Shown here in pieces: positions 25,421-34,411 of a DNA stretch of 42,483 nt. This DNA is from Bacteroidales bacterium (GTDB taxonomy: Bacteria > Bacteroidota > Bacteroidia > Bacteroidales > PXBB01), in assembly GCA_028698995.1 (NCBI GenBank), contig JAQVVM010000042.1, positions 1 through 42,483 on the forward strand. The letters run 5' to 3'. The translations under genes and the position numbers were made by a program. The number at the start of each line of letters is the position of its first letter. The stretch's first letter is position 1. Under the pieces are notes generated by a model. That model was not told the origin of the DNA. It did not search any database and saw nothing but the letters and a program-made list of their open reading frames with translations.

Positions 25421-26758
25421 TTAGTCTTTAACACAACGCACACTGAACCCGCTCTCAATAGCATAGCTGGAACGACCAACAAGGGTAAGGCTGTAATTCA
25501 ATGCATGAACCCAAGCAAAAAAAAGTGGTTCCGTGGATGTCCAGAAATAAGCACTTTGTCCAAAATCCTCGAAAACGCCATTCCATGTATCACCACCGGG
25601 AAGGCCAGAAAAACCGCTTGAATTTGTTGCGCCTGCATTTGGTGCCCACCAATAAGTAGTACAGGTTTCTTTTAAGTTACCGCCTTCGTCAGTGCCAAGT
25701 AAACTAATTGTTGACATATCATAAGGAAAAGCATTAGGGTTACTGCCAGCATTTCTTTCTAAGGTGGTCCATTCGTAATGAGAAGGTATGTGCCAGCCAG
25801 TAGGGCAAAGACCTTTAACGGGAGTAGTGCACCTGTCGTTAGGTGGTGCGCCTGTGCCATTGCATTGGGAAGCCCCTTGCATCATGTTTTCCCACTCATA
25901 CAAACCACCCATGGGGCAATTGGGATCTGCTTGTCCGTTTACATTCATACAAAACTTTGTTCCTGAAACTTGTGGTGTTACAATGGGTGCATAAGTTCCT
26001 GCATTCAGATTTTCTGCCATCCACCATTGATTTCCTATCTTTACAATAGAGTAGTTGTTTCCATTGGCATCAGTACATGGGATAAAAGTAAAGGTGACAG
26101 TCTGACTATTAGATGGAACAAGCATATAGACGGTACGAAAATCACCTGATTTTCCTGTCAATTTCAATACATCACCTGAATTATATTGCATTTCAATTAA
26201 TGACTTTTGGACTTTCAATTCCTCTGTGCTTACGAGAACATGTGTGTTTGAAATTGTTTCAATATGCTTAAATTCAGTGCTTTCTGTGGGTTCATTTATA
26301 CTTACTATCCTAGAGTTGAAGCAAGAAGTCTCAACTTCAACCTTCAAAATGAATATTCCTTTATTTAACCCTTTAAGTTCATAGGTGTGATGACCTTTGG
26401 GAAGCAAATCCTCTAACTTAATAATTGTTCTTCCGGTTAAATCGTAAAGCTTTAAAGTTGTTTTTCCTGATGAGTAGGATTCAAAATTTACGAAACAATG
26501 GCCTGATGTTGGGTTAGGGTAGATATTTATTTCAGTTGCTTTACCTGAATTTTCTGCATTAATTCCGGTTTCAGCAACGAGATGCAAAATGTCAGTTCCA
26601 TTAAGTTCTAAATTTGTACATTGTGTCAGATTTTCAACTTTAACAAAGTCAACATTTGTGCTTGCTCCCGTTCCTGTAAAGTCAATCTGATAATTCTGAG
26701 CTTGGAGCAAAAAGCTTGTAGTTATTCCGAAAATTAAGGTCAATACTTTTGATTTCAT
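25421..26758 (-). CDS. Secreted FISUMP-domain protein with internal T9SS type A-like domain
   Basis: 445 residues with a signal peptide ending ...LLQAQ (about 1-20). Residues about 75-145 resemble a type A T9SS tail (INIYPNPTSGHCFVNF, LYDLTGR, LKGLNKGIFILKVE), but it is internal, not terminal. The C-terminal about 215 residues are a Fibrobacter succinogenes major paralogous domain: CTDANGNNYSIVKIGNQWWM, AENLN, GGLYEW, CPTGWHIPSHYEW, a GFSGLPGG-like segment, YFWTSTE and FSVRCVKD. FISUMP domains occur on exported proteins of Bacteroidota and Fibrobacteres; their function is unknown and a C-type-lectin-like fold is often suggested. Several Cys pairs suggest disulfides. It is isolated, with a 233-bp empty region upstream. 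Confidence 0.88.
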   Translation of the reverse strand: MKSKVLTLIFGITTSFLLQAQNYQIDFTGTGASTNVDFVKVENLTQCTNLELNGTDILHLVAETGINAENSGKATEINIYPNPTSGHCFVNFESYSSGKTTLKLYDLTGRTIIKLEDLLPKGHHTYELKGLNKGIFILKVEVETSCFNSRIVSINEPTESTEFKHIETISNTHVLVSTEELKVQKSLIEMQYNSGDVLKLTGKSGDFRTVYMLVPSNSQTVTFTFIPCTDANGNNYSIVKIGNQWWMAENLNAGTYAPIVTPQVSGTKFCMNVNGQADPNCPMGGLYEWENMMQGASQCNGTGAPPNDRCTTPVKGLCPTGWHIPSHYEWTTLERNAGSNPNAFPYDMSTISLLGTDEGGNLKETCTTYWWAPNAGATNSSGFSGLPGGDTWNGVFEDFGQSAYFWTSTEPLFFAWVHALNYSLTLVGRSSYAIESGFSVRCVKD

Positions 26759-26991
26759 AATTTTTTTAATATTCCCATATTTGGCATAAGCTTCTCCCCA
26801 AAGCCTATTTTCTGCAACTCAAAAATACTAAATTTTTTCCACTTCGGAAACTGGAAAACGTAAATGTATTTTATTTGATAATTATCAATTTGCCGGATTT
26901 TAATAATTGCTTGTTTTACAAAGCATTATGTAAAATTACCTAAAACGCTCTGGAAGACCTTGTTGGACAAACAGGGATGAGTTTTATTTCT

Positions 26992-27642
26992 TTAACTTAG
27001 ATTTCTGACTTTGTAACTTTCTGTTGAGCTGTCAAAGAAAAATACATCCGTAAGTTCCATTTTTTCTTTCAGCCATATTGTATTCAGACCGCAGGATTTG
27101 GCGGCATCAATATTATCTTTAAGGTCATCAATAAACAAAGTTTCGTTTGGTGTAAGATGGCTGTTCTCAATTACTTTTTCAAAGATTTCTAAAGATGGTT
27201 TTCTCATGTTCATTTCGAATGAAAAATATGATTTATGCAAAAGCATGTCCCAAGTTAAACCGTGCGACTGAAATAGATCATGTGTGTAAAAATCATAATG
27301 AATGCTGTTCGTATTGCTCAGTAGATATGTGTTATATGTTTTTTTTAACTCAAGCAAAAGTTTTATTCTTTCCTTTGGAAAGTCAAGTATAATGGCATTC
27401 CATATTTTGTCAATTTCTGAATAATTTAAATCAACACCAATATTTCTCACAAATTCTTTTCTGAATTCATCAGGTTGGATGATGCCTTTTTCAAAATTAT
27501 CAAATAATTCATCTTGTTTTGCTTTGGAATACACTTTTTCAAAATCGGTAATTCCCATTGAGTTAAGGACTTTTGCAGGTCCATTGTAATCAATATTTAA
27601 TATGACAGCACCGAGGTCAAAAATGATATTTTTTATTTCCAT
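26992..27642 (-). CDS. HAD family hydrolase (YihX-like phosphatase)
   Basis: 216 residues, cytoplasmic. Motif I is IIFDLGAVILNID with nucleophile D9; as in E. coli YihX (glucose-1-phosphate phosphatase) the second Asp is replaced (DLG). Motif II is LLSNTNSIHYDFY, motif III is the Lys of MRKPSLEIF, and motif IV is LFIDDLKDNIDAA. The helical cap follows motif I (about 18-95). It likely dephosphorylates a sugar phosphate or similar small metabolite; the substrate is not predictable. It lies 113 bp downstream of the eight-gene envelope operon on the same strand, so read-through is possible, but there is no functional link in sequence. Confidence 0.88.
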   Translation of the reverse strand: MEIKNIIFDLGAVILNIDYNGPAKVLNSMGITDFEKVYSKAKQDELFDNFEKGIIQPDEFRKEFVRNIGVDLNYSEIDKIWNAIILDFPKERIKLLLELKKTYNTYLLSNTNSIHYDFYTHDLFQSHGLTWDMLLHKSYFSFEMNMRKPSLEIFEKVIENSHLTPNETLFIDDLKDNIDAAKSCGLNTIWLKEKMELTDVFFFDSSTESYKVRNLS

Positions 27643-27755
27643 TATTTGATATTGTATGCAAACATAAGAATTTTTTTAAACCCTTAAAGCTGGAATTTTC
27701 ATGAAGCAAACTATAGTACTTATAAACAGTAATTATAAGGAATAGTCCAGAGAAA

Positions 27756-28643
27756 TCAATTTGAATGGTTGAAACGCAAAAGTCTGGGTTTGTTATTCTG
27801 CCCTTCGTTAGAAATAAGCATGTCTCCGTTTGGCATAAAAGCAATTCCCTCTGCTTTATTGAATAAAAGAGGGTTTAGTTGTTGTATGTGCTCAATTTCA
27901 CCATTTGCATTACAGATAAAAAGCAGGTACTCGGCAGCCGAAAGAATAAATATTTTCTTAGTTATAGGGTGTATGGCTATTGAAGAGATCCGCATTTTAA
28001 TGTCAGGGATGATCTTTTCTCCATTTTTCTTTGTCTTTTCAGGAAGTTGTATGTTGTTAATTTGAGCAAAATCTCTAATTTCATTTAGGTTGAAGTTAAA
28101 AACAGGGACTTGAGAAGTTGACATATTATCCAAGTTATAAGCATAAATAGCCTTTCTGTCCTTGAATTCAGAACCATTTCCGGCTTTTGTTTTACAACCA
28201 ATCAGTAAACGATTTTGGTCTGAATCGTAACAGAGTCCCTCACTTTCTTTAGCATTGATACCGGTAATAATTGAGTCGGCAGGAGAATGAGCTGTTTTAA
28301 AGTCTGAAATAAAAAAAATAACGCCATCACTTCTTAGTACGTACAGGTTGTTATTAACTCTTGCAATATCTTCATAATCGCCGTCAGAAGCAAAAGTCAG
28401 TTGATTAACAATCATTTCGGATTTAAAATTGTAAAAAAATATAATTCCTTTTTCATCCTGAACACAGGCCAATGTCACTGAATCAATTACTGTTATGCCG
28501 GAAATTTCATGAAGTATTTCAGGTAAATCAATATTTAAATCGGGTGACGCTAAATTGTAGCCCGAAAATAAATTTGTTTGGGAGGTGCATGAGTTATAAC
28601 CAAATAAGGCTATTAAAACTAAGATATTCAGCAGTTTTTTCAT
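27756..28643 (-). CDS. SdiA-regulated-type beta-propeller lipoprotein
   Basis: 295 residues. The signal sequence has a loose lipobox (FGYNSCTSQ, Cys19), suggesting a lipoprotein. Residues 35-290 match the SdiA-regulated (YjiK-like) pattern: LPEILHEISGITVIDSVTLA, CVQDEKGIIFFYN, GDYEDIARVNNNLYVLRSDG, KESEGLCYDSDQNRLLIGCK, ISSIAIHPITKKIFILSAAE and EGIAFMPNGDMLISNEGQ. The fold is expected to be a beta-propeller; biochemical function is unknown. It is the last gene of the operon, 28 bp after the TolC-type gene. Because repeated ISG..., EGL... and EGIA... blocks bind calcium or sugars in related propellers, a role in recognising a surface polymer is possible but speculative. Confidence 0.8.
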   Translation of the reverse strand: MKKLLNILVLIALFGYNSCTSQTNLFSGYNLASPDLNIDLPEILHEISGITVIDSVTLACVQDEKGIIFFYNFKSEMIVNQLTFASDGDYEDIARVNNNLYVLRSDGVIFFISDFKTAHSPADSIITGINAKESEGLCYDSDQNRLLIGCKTKAGNGSEFKDRKAIYAYNLDNMSTSQVPVFNFNLNEIRDFAQINNIQLPEKTKKNGEKIIPDIKMRISSIAIHPITKKIFILSAAEYLLFICNANGEIEHIQQLNPLLFNKAEGIAFMPNGDMLISNEGQNNKPRLLRFNHSN

Positions 28644-28671
28644 GGAGAATTAATTTTAACAGTAGTATAAT

Positions 28672-29994
28672 TTATTCTGGTAATACGCCTGTGTAAAAGT
28701 CAATAATTTTTTTCTTAATTATCAGATTGTATTTAGCTGTGAGTAATTCCTTTTCTGAAGTGATGAATCTTTCTGCAACATCTGTAAACTCAAAAATGCC
28801 CATATTGCCGATTTCAAAAAGTCGTGATGCGTAATCGTATTCTTGTTTTAAAGCGTCATATTCTTTTTGTAATGCAAAAAAGAGTCTGTAAGCACTGTTA
28901 TAGTCTGTTACAGCAGTAAAAATTTTGTTTTCAAGTTCTAGGAGCAAATTTTTGGAATTTATTTTTGCGATTTCCATATCAATGCGTGCGATATCCATGC
29001 CTTGTCTGATTGTGTAATTCTGATAAAGAGGAATATTTAGCTTGAGGCCAATATATTGGTTAAAATTGTTGTGGATTTGTGTTCCGAAATTGTTGGTTAA
29101 ATTATTTGTTGAGGTTTTAGTACCAATTTGACCTTCAATCAGCAGAACAGGATACTTTAAAGATTGTGCTTGCTGGAATGCAAATTTTGAACCTTCAATT
29201 TCTGAATTTCCAATTTTAATATCAGGGAAAGAATTGATGGCTTTTTCAAGGGTTACATTGTAATCATACAAAGAAAGTTGTGTTTGAAGAGTATCCTCAG
29301 AATTAATTATTACAAATTCCTGTGTATTACTTAGTCCAAGTAAAAACATGAGTTGTGTTTTCTGTTGTTGTGAAAAATTTTCAGTCATTATAAGTAATGC
29401 TTCGTCCTGTGCAATTAGAGATTCTATGCTGTAAATATTTCTTTGATGTAGTATCCCAGAATTGATGCTTCCCTGAATAAATGTTTTCCTTTGTTGAAGT
29501 CTCTCTATCCTTTTTCTAATCAGTTCAGCACTCTCATCAGCCATTAAAACTTGGTAATAATAGAATGTTATTTCAAGAGCAATTTCATTAAATCTTTTTT
29601 CGAATTTAAGGTTTGCAGTATTTACTTGGCTACGGCAAAGATTTTTATGGTATTTATTATAAAATCCTCTGAAAAGATTAAAATCCGAGTTTAGCTGGAA
29701 GCTGTTCATATAGGTATTGCCAAAGTCCAGAATGTTGGTTGTGGGATCTATCAAAAAGCCATAGTTATTACCTGTTCTGATATCAGCATCCAGGTTGGGA
29801 TAAATAAGGTGTTTTGATGCTGTCTGATTGATTTGTGCTCTATCAATTTCCTGTTTAAGCAGTGCAAGCTCAATATTGCTTTCTTTTGCAGTCTCCAGAC
29901 ATTTTTTTAAATCCCAAACTTCTTGAGCCGAAAGGTTCTGTAAGTAAAGAAGGAGCAATAAAATAATGTTGAATTTCATTTTTATCATATTCAT
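28672..29994 (-). CDS. TolC family outer-membrane efflux protein
   Basis: 440 residues with a signal peptide (about 1-23, LSAQ). WDLKKCLETAKESNIELALL starts the first TolC helix. The duplicated helix-strand layout is visible: YPNLDADIRTGNNYG and LKLNIPLYQNYTIRQGMDIA are the beta-barrel strands, and long heptad-rich helices lie between about 100-200 and 325-430. It forms an outer-membrane channel together with a periplasmic adaptor, here probably the HlyD-type protein encoded three genes upstream in the same operon. No inner-membrane pump (ABC, RND or MFS) is encoded in the operon. The start ATG at 29994 is close to a second Met (MKMKF region), either of which gives a good signal peptide. Substrate unknown. 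Confidence 0.92.
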   Translation of the reverse strand: MNMIKMKFNIILLLLLYLQNLSAQEVWDLKKCLETAKESNIELALLKQEIDRAQINQTASKHLIYPNLDADIRTGNNYGFLIDPTTNILDFGNTYMNSFQLNSDFNLFRGFYNKYHKNLCRSQVNTANLKFEKRFNEIALEITFYYYQVLMADESAELIRKRIERLQQRKTFIQGSINSGILHQRNIYSIESLIAQDEALLIMTENFSQQQKTQLMFLLGLSNTQEFVIINSEDTLQTQLSLYDYNVTLEKAINSFPDIKIGNSEIEGSKFAFQQAQSLKYPVLLIEGQIGTKTSTNNLTNNFGTQIHNNFNQYIGLKLNIPLYQNYTIRQGMDIARIDMEIAKINSKNLLLELENKIFTAVTDYNSAYRLFFALQKEYDALKQEYDYASRLFEIGNMGIFEFTDVAERFITSEKELLTAKYNLIIKKKIIDFYTGVLPE

Positions 29995-30003
29995 TAAAAT
30001 GAA

Positions 30004-30678
30004 TTAGTCTTCATCATAAAATAAATTAACCTGTCTGACATTGCTTAGTTTCTTCAATTCAGCAATAAGTACTTGTCCTTTATTCTCATTCTTTAGGTTC
30101 ACGTAAAATGAAATTTCAAGGATGTCATGCTCTTCCTCTCCTAATGTTTTGACATTGATAACTTTATATTTCCAGCAATATTTTCTTAAAATATTATCAA
30201 ACTCATTATTTTCACCTGCAGAACTTAAGGATATGAGTTGTAAAAGATATTCCCTGCGTTTGGGCATTGCAAAATTTACTTTATTAATAATGACAAAAGC
30301 AGCTCCGATAATGATGGTAGCGAAAATGGCAACGGAGAAAAGTTTAACACCGCAAGCAAGACCTATTGCCAATGAAAAGAAGATAAACATAATATCTGAA
30401 GCATCTTTAACAGCAGTACGGAACCGAATAATTGACATGGCACCCACCATTCCAAAAGCACGAGCAAGATTATTACCAATAACCATAATAACAACACTTG
30501 TTATCATGGTAAGCATAACAAGCGAAACTGTAAAAGAAGCTGAATAACTCAGACCTTTATATGTCCAACGGTATATCATCGAAATTCCTACTCCACAAAG
30601 CAGTGCCACTAAAATATTTGCAATAACATCCTTGATAGTGATACTGAAAACAAAAATATTCTGAAAATCTGTCAGCAT
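30004..30678 (-). CDS. DUF4956 membrane protein
   Basis: 224 residues. Four membrane segments lie at about 16-36, 46-68, 94-110 and 113-132. The DUF4956 hallmark is the loop GAMSIIRFRTAVKDASDIMF (78-97), whose charged residues (R84, R86, K90, D91) are unusual within a membrane protein. A cytoplasmic C-terminal domain (about 140-224) looks ACT/ferredoxin-like. The function of DUF4956 is not established. From memory it is often encoded beside VTC polyphosphate polymerase-like and CotH genes, as here. It follows the VTC gene by 6 bp and precedes tolC by 9 bp, so translational coupling is likely. A transport or polymer-translocation role is inference. Confidence 0.9.
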   Translation of the reverse strand: MLTDFQNIFVFSITIKDVIANILVALLCGVGISMIYRWTYKGLSYSASFTVSLVMLTMITSVVIMVIGNNLARAFGMVGAMSIIRFRTAVKDASDIMFIFFSLAIGLACGVKLFSVAIFATIIIGAAFVIINKVNFAMPKRREYLLQLISLSSAGENNEFDNILRKYCWKYKVINVKTLGEEEHDILEISFYVNLKNENKGQVLIAELKKLSNVRQVNLFYDED

Positions 30679-30684
30679 AATTTT

Positions 30685-31431
30685 TTAATAAAGTTGTAAT
30701 GATTTTAGATTGTTTACATCGTAACCAATTGTATATTTTGAAAGTGCTTCATGTCTCAGCTTAAATTCTTCAACAAGACTTTTAGCCCAGCTTGGCATAT
30801 TGTCGCCATAATATTTTATTTCAAGAATAAAATGACTGTCAAAAAGATATTTGAGATTATTATCACAATATAATTCTTTAAGAGGAGTGTAAGTTCTACT
30901 TCTTATGTTTTTATCAAAAGTAATTCTTGTGCCTGAATCAAATTTCCCATGATATGCTTCTCTGTCATACACAATCAGAACCGTAGGTTTAAATTGGTAC
31001 TTCACAATATGATAAAAAAAACGTTTAGCATCTTCTACACCTTCAGTATATTTGTTATCCTTAATGACAAATTTTTCTACATCTCCGGAAGCAAACACAT
31101 TCTCAACATCATCAAATAACATAAAAGCACGGTGCTTACGGATGCGGTCTTCAATTTTTCGTTTGATTTCAAAAACAACTTTACATCCATTACAGTAATT
31201 GTCATAGCCACGTACTCTGAATTTGCGACGAAACATAATTCCATCACCTTTTTCGTAATAACTTATAAGGTCATTACTGTCAAAATAGATGCTTCTTACT
31301 GTATATTGGTTAATCCCTTTTTCGTTCACAGAAGTAAAACTATCAGGTCTTACAAATGTGATAAGGCGCTTGCGTAAAGCATCCATTAATGAATTTGGAA
31401 CAAGATATTTTCTTTCGTATCTGAGCAGCAT
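30685..31431 (-). CDS. VTC domain protein (polyphosphate polymerase-like)
   Basis: 248 residues forming one VTC/CYTH-type tunnel domain. Basic and acidic residues of the tunnel are visible: ERKYLVP (6-12), RSIYFDS (46-52), FRRKFRVRGY (67-76), VFEIKRKI (86-93), RIRKHRAF (96-103) and, near the C-terminus, FILEIKYYGDNMPSW. Yeast Vtc4 uses such a tunnel to make polyphosphate from ATP; bacterial single-domain members beside DUF4956 are annotated by similarity and their activity is unproven. The protein is cytoplasmic with no membrane anchor and would work with the DUF4956 membrane protein encoded 6 bp downstream. The upstream HlyD-type gene ends 1 bp before its start. Confidence 0.9.
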   Translation of the reverse strand: MLLRYERKYLVPNSLMDALRKRLITFVRPDSFTSVNEKGINQYTVRSIYFDSNDLISYYEKGDGIMFRRKFRVRGYDNYCNGCKVVFEIKRKIEDRIRKHRAFMLFDDVENVFASGDVEKFVIKDNKYTEGVEDAKRFFYHIVKYQFKPTVLIVYDREAYHGKFDSGTRITFDKNIRSRTYTPLKELYCDNNLKYLFDSHFILEIKYYGDNMPSWAKSLVEEFKLRHEALSKYTIGYDVNNLKSLQLY

Positions 31432-31432
31432 T

Positions 31433-32530
31433 TTAGTTTTCTGAAACTGTATTAAACAATCTTAAAAAATATTCAAAAAGAGAAATTTCTCCACATTCAA
31501 TTGAGCCATCAAGAAACATATTAAAGAACATCTGGTCTATGTTTTCCGTAATTTCAACAGTGATAAAAATAACCTGTCTTCTTTTTAAAATCTGAACAGA
31601 ATTGTCAATATCAATTATTTTTCCTTGAATAATTTTTCCCTGAGGGGTTTCCCCGAAATTTACAATCCCGTCCAATTTCAGATATTTGTTTTCATAAAAT
31701 TCAATTGGCAATACAACAAGCATACTGCTGATATCAACCATTTTAATGATTTCTTCAATATCAATAATATTTCCGTTTAAATCAACATTGCCTTTTTTCT
31801 GGCGTATAATTTTTCCATTGAACGGGGCAATAATTATGTTTGCTTTGATTTTTTTATTGAGTTGTTCAATTTGTTGTTCATACGATTCAATAAGACCTGT
31901 GCTTAGATTCAGTTGTTCTTCTTTTGCACCGGTTTCCATATTTCTGACATTAGATTCAGCTATTTTAAAATTGTGTTCTTTAATTTTTAATTCATTCAGA
32001 GCTATTTCAAAGTCGTTTCTTGATACCAAACTATCATTATACAGTCTGTTGACTCTTTCAAAAATACCCTTTTGGGTTTCCCATTCAACAGAGGCAAGTT
32101 CTTTTAGTTCTCTGTAGTAATCAACAAGTTCTTGTTTTTCTCCTGATGCGTACACATCAAATAATCGTTCTTCGTTGATAAGTTTTCCTTCAAGTTCCAA
32201 CAAACGCAAGCGGTCTTCGTTTGAGTAAATATAACCAATTGTATCGCTATAATTTATAGTGAGTTTGGAGAATATTTCATTGTTGAGAATAAATTCTGAT
32301 GCATCACCCCTAACAAATTCTGAAACAGAATATTGAGAAATACTGTTGATGCGGTTATTACGTAAAACAGTAAAGAGGGTTCCGTTTGTGGATTTACTTA
32401 TCGTCCACTCTTGAATCGGATATACAATACCTTTTGAAGAAATAGAGTAAGGAATTTTAATAAAGTATGAGCTGACTGCAAGCGTAATTATTACTAATAA
32501 AATAATGATTGTGGTTTTTTTGTTTTTCAT
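31433..32530 (-). CDS. HlyD family membrane fusion (adaptor) protein
   Basis: 365 residues. There is one N-terminal membrane anchor (about 6-24), then a split lipoyl/barrel domain (SSKGIVYPIQEW early, IIIAPFNGKIIRQKKGN late) around a long alpha-helical hairpin (about 105-235, with many Glu, Lys and Leu and the turn VSRNDFEIAL-type). This is the architecture of the periplasmic adaptor that links an inner-membrane machine to TolC. No pump is encoded alongside it. The flanking genes encode CotH (55 bp upstream) and VTC (1 bp downstream), so it appears dedicated to this operon. The C-terminus lacks a long membrane-proximal extension. Substrate unknown. Confidence 0.88.
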   Translation of the reverse strand: MKNKKTTIIILLVIITLAVSSYFIKIPYSISSKGIVYPIQEWTISKSTNGTLFTVLRNNRINSISQYSVSEFVRGDASEFILNNEIFSKLTINYSDTIGYIYSNEDRLRLLELEGKLINEERLFDVYASGEKQELVDYYRELKELASVEWETQKGIFERVNRLYNDSLVSRNDFEIALNELKIKEHNFKIAESNVRNMETGAKEEQLNLSTGLIESYEQQIEQLNKKIKANIIIAPFNGKIIRQKKGNVDLNGNIIDIEEIIKMVDISSMLVVLPIEFYENKYLKLDGIVNFGETPQGKIIQGKIIDIDNSVQILKRRQVIFITVEITENIDQMFFNMFLDGSIECGEISLFEYFLRLFNTVSEN

Positions 32531-32585
32531 TTTTCCTGAGAATGAATAGAGAGATTTTAACCGGATTTTCGATTATACGTTTATT

Positions 32586-34409
32586 CTAAAAAATTGTTGC
32601 CTTTTCAATTTGTTGCCCTACTTTGATGAAATAAAGGCCACTTCTAAACCCTGAAACATCAATAGAAGCCGGAAATGACAAAAGGTTTTTATACACTTTT
32701 TTCCCTGTAATATCATAAATAATTAGCTCTTCAATCAAAAATGTGGTTTTATTGATTTGTAATATTTTAGAGTTACTGTTATAGTAAATAAAAAAGTTAT
32801 TGGAGTTGACTTTTATTGAGGGGGTTCCAACAATATCTATAAGATTAAAATAGGCATGTTCAGCCTGCTCCGGTGAAAAAATACCGGCAAACTGATTTTC
32901 TGCATATATATAGAACTGGCTGTAAGCTATGTTTGCAGTTAAAGAAATACCAAATATATTATCACCTGCAATGCCATCATTGTGATTGCCATCATCAAGC
33001 ATGCTGAACAATTCAAACTTCTGAAAATGGTCTGGTCTGAAGCCTATAAATACATTTGTTGCATTATTCACCTGAGCAGTTATATTGGCAGTTGATGTAG
33101 GTTGAGAAAATGTTGAAGAAATATTTGTTACTACAGGAGGTATTGCAGTAAATTCAGACTGTGCTTGTATATATTCAATACGATCTGACATCAGGTTTGA
33201 AATACCCGGTGTCAAATAAGCTCCTGCTGAAATATCTGTTGTTAATGAATTATGAAACTGAGCATCTGAAAAGAACTTATTTGTATCTGCTGTTACAAGA
33301 CTGTCTATCAATGTCTGCATTTGATTTGCCAGAGTAATATACAAATTATTAGAGAAGAAATCATTGATTAATGTTCTCAAATGGGCCACATATTTTCTTT
33401 TATAAACAGGGTTCTGCATAATGGTATTAATAAGTGGCCAATAGGGATCTGATGCATGAAAATCAATCGGGAAGTTCTTCATGTTATCAATGGATAATGC
33501 GGCCATACTTGTATTTGAAGAACCTGCAAAGGGAAATCCTCCAAAAGACATATTTAAATCCCAGACCACAGGGTTAAAGACACCATTATTATCTTTAAAG
33601 AGGTAGTAATTTTGAGCAAATGTACCAGAATAGCTGTCGAGATTTACCAATAGGTTGTTGAAAGCCAGCATCCAGATTGCTCTGTCCATGTCAATGTATG
33701 AAGCAGCTACTGATTGGTTGTTGGTTACAATGTTACACAATTCAACCAGATCGCTCCACCCGTAATCCGATTTAAGTTCATAATAATCTGAATAGGCTAA
33801 ACTGTCGGCAGAAATGTACTTCAGATTACTTTTAACTGAAGGGCCGGGTGTTGTTGCCGGATTACATTTTATAAAAGTGTTGTTTTTCAGGCTTAAAAAG
33901 CTTTTTGAACAGAATGTCTTATTTACATCTTCAATGTTTGAATAAAGTCCAATGTAATTGTTGTTTATATATAGTTGGGCAAAATTTGCTTTAGAGCAAT
34001 ACATATAGTTCTTTAGGATATTATAAGATAATATTTCCCTTATCATGGATGGATCCTGATAACCATTGCTTAGTTTGATGTCTGTTATATCGTTGTAAGA
34101 CTGGCTCTGATATTTATCTAAAGAAATATGAAAAGGATTTTTAGTAAAAGATGAATCATATGAGCTGCTGCCTTTATATTTCACACCTACATCAGAAAAA
34201 ACGGTTCCATTTATAATTATCGAATCCGCCTGTAAATAATCGCCGGTTGTTGCTTTAAGTGTATCTAGCTGATATTCCCAGTTGCTCTGAGAAAAGAATA
34301 ATTCAATTTTTTGAATGGTATCTAAATTGTAAAAAGATGGTTGGGCATTAATATGTTTAGCCCCATAGAATATAGAAAACAAACAAAATATGAGATAGTG
34401 TTTTTTCAT
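32586..34409 (-). CDS. CotH kinase family protein with T9SS type A tail
   Basis: 607 residues with a signal peptide (about 1-22, INAQ). CotH core: IELFFSQSNWEYQLDTL, GVKYKGSSSY (75-84), KNPFHISLDKY (90-100), YINNNYIGLYSNIEDV, then MDRAIWMLAFNNLLVNLDSY with D258, and PVVWDLNMSFGG with D284 and N286, the expected catalytic and metal-binding region. Spore-coat CotH of Bacillus is a protein kinase that phosphorylates other coat proteins; this predicts an extracellular kinase here. A linker with an Ig-like segment (about 420-520) and a type A sorting tail (LIIYDITGKKVYKN, GFRSGLYFIKVG) follow. It starts 2 bp after the upstream gene's stop codon. Candidate substrates are the two T9SS proteins encoded upstream. 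Confidence 0.92.
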   Translation of the reverse strand: MKKHYLIFCLFSIFYGAKHINAQPSFYNLDTIQKIELFFSQSNWEYQLDTLKATTGDYLQADSIIINGTVFSDVGVKYKGSSSYDSSFTKNPFHISLDKYQSQSYNDITDIKLSNGYQDPSMIREILSYNILKNYMYCSKANFAQLYINNNYIGLYSNIEDVNKTFCSKSFLSLKNNTFIKCNPATTPGPSVKSNLKYISADSLAYSDYYELKSDYGWSDLVELCNIVTNNQSVAASYIDMDRAIWMLAFNNLLVNLDSYSGTFAQNYYLFKDNNGVFNPVVWDLNMSFGGFPFAGSSNTSMAALSIDNMKNFPIDFHASDPYWPLINTIMQNPVYKRKYVAHLRTLINDFFSNNLYITLANQMQTLIDSLVTADTNKFFSDAQFHNSLTTDISAGAYLTPGISNLMSDRIEYIQAQSEFTAIPPVVTNISSTFSQPTSTANITAQVNNATNVFIGFRPDHFQKFELFSMLDDGNHNDGIAGDNIFGISLTANIAYSQFYIYAENQFAGIFSPEQAEHAYFNLIDIVGTPSIKVNSNNFFIYYNSNSKILQINKTTFLIEELIIYDITGKKVYKNLLSFPASIDVSGFRSGLYFIKVGQQIEKATIF

Positions 34410-34411
34410 TC

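Noticed and set aside
25421-26758. FISUMP domain as a sign of Fibrobacter origin
   Set aside because: The domain is widespread in Bacteroidota, and the T9SS features, promoters and gene order all fit Bacteroidota.
30122-30547. Plus-strand frame of 141 codons opposite the DUF4956 gene
   Set aside because: DUF4956 on the minus strand has family motifs and operon spacing; the opposite frame has none.
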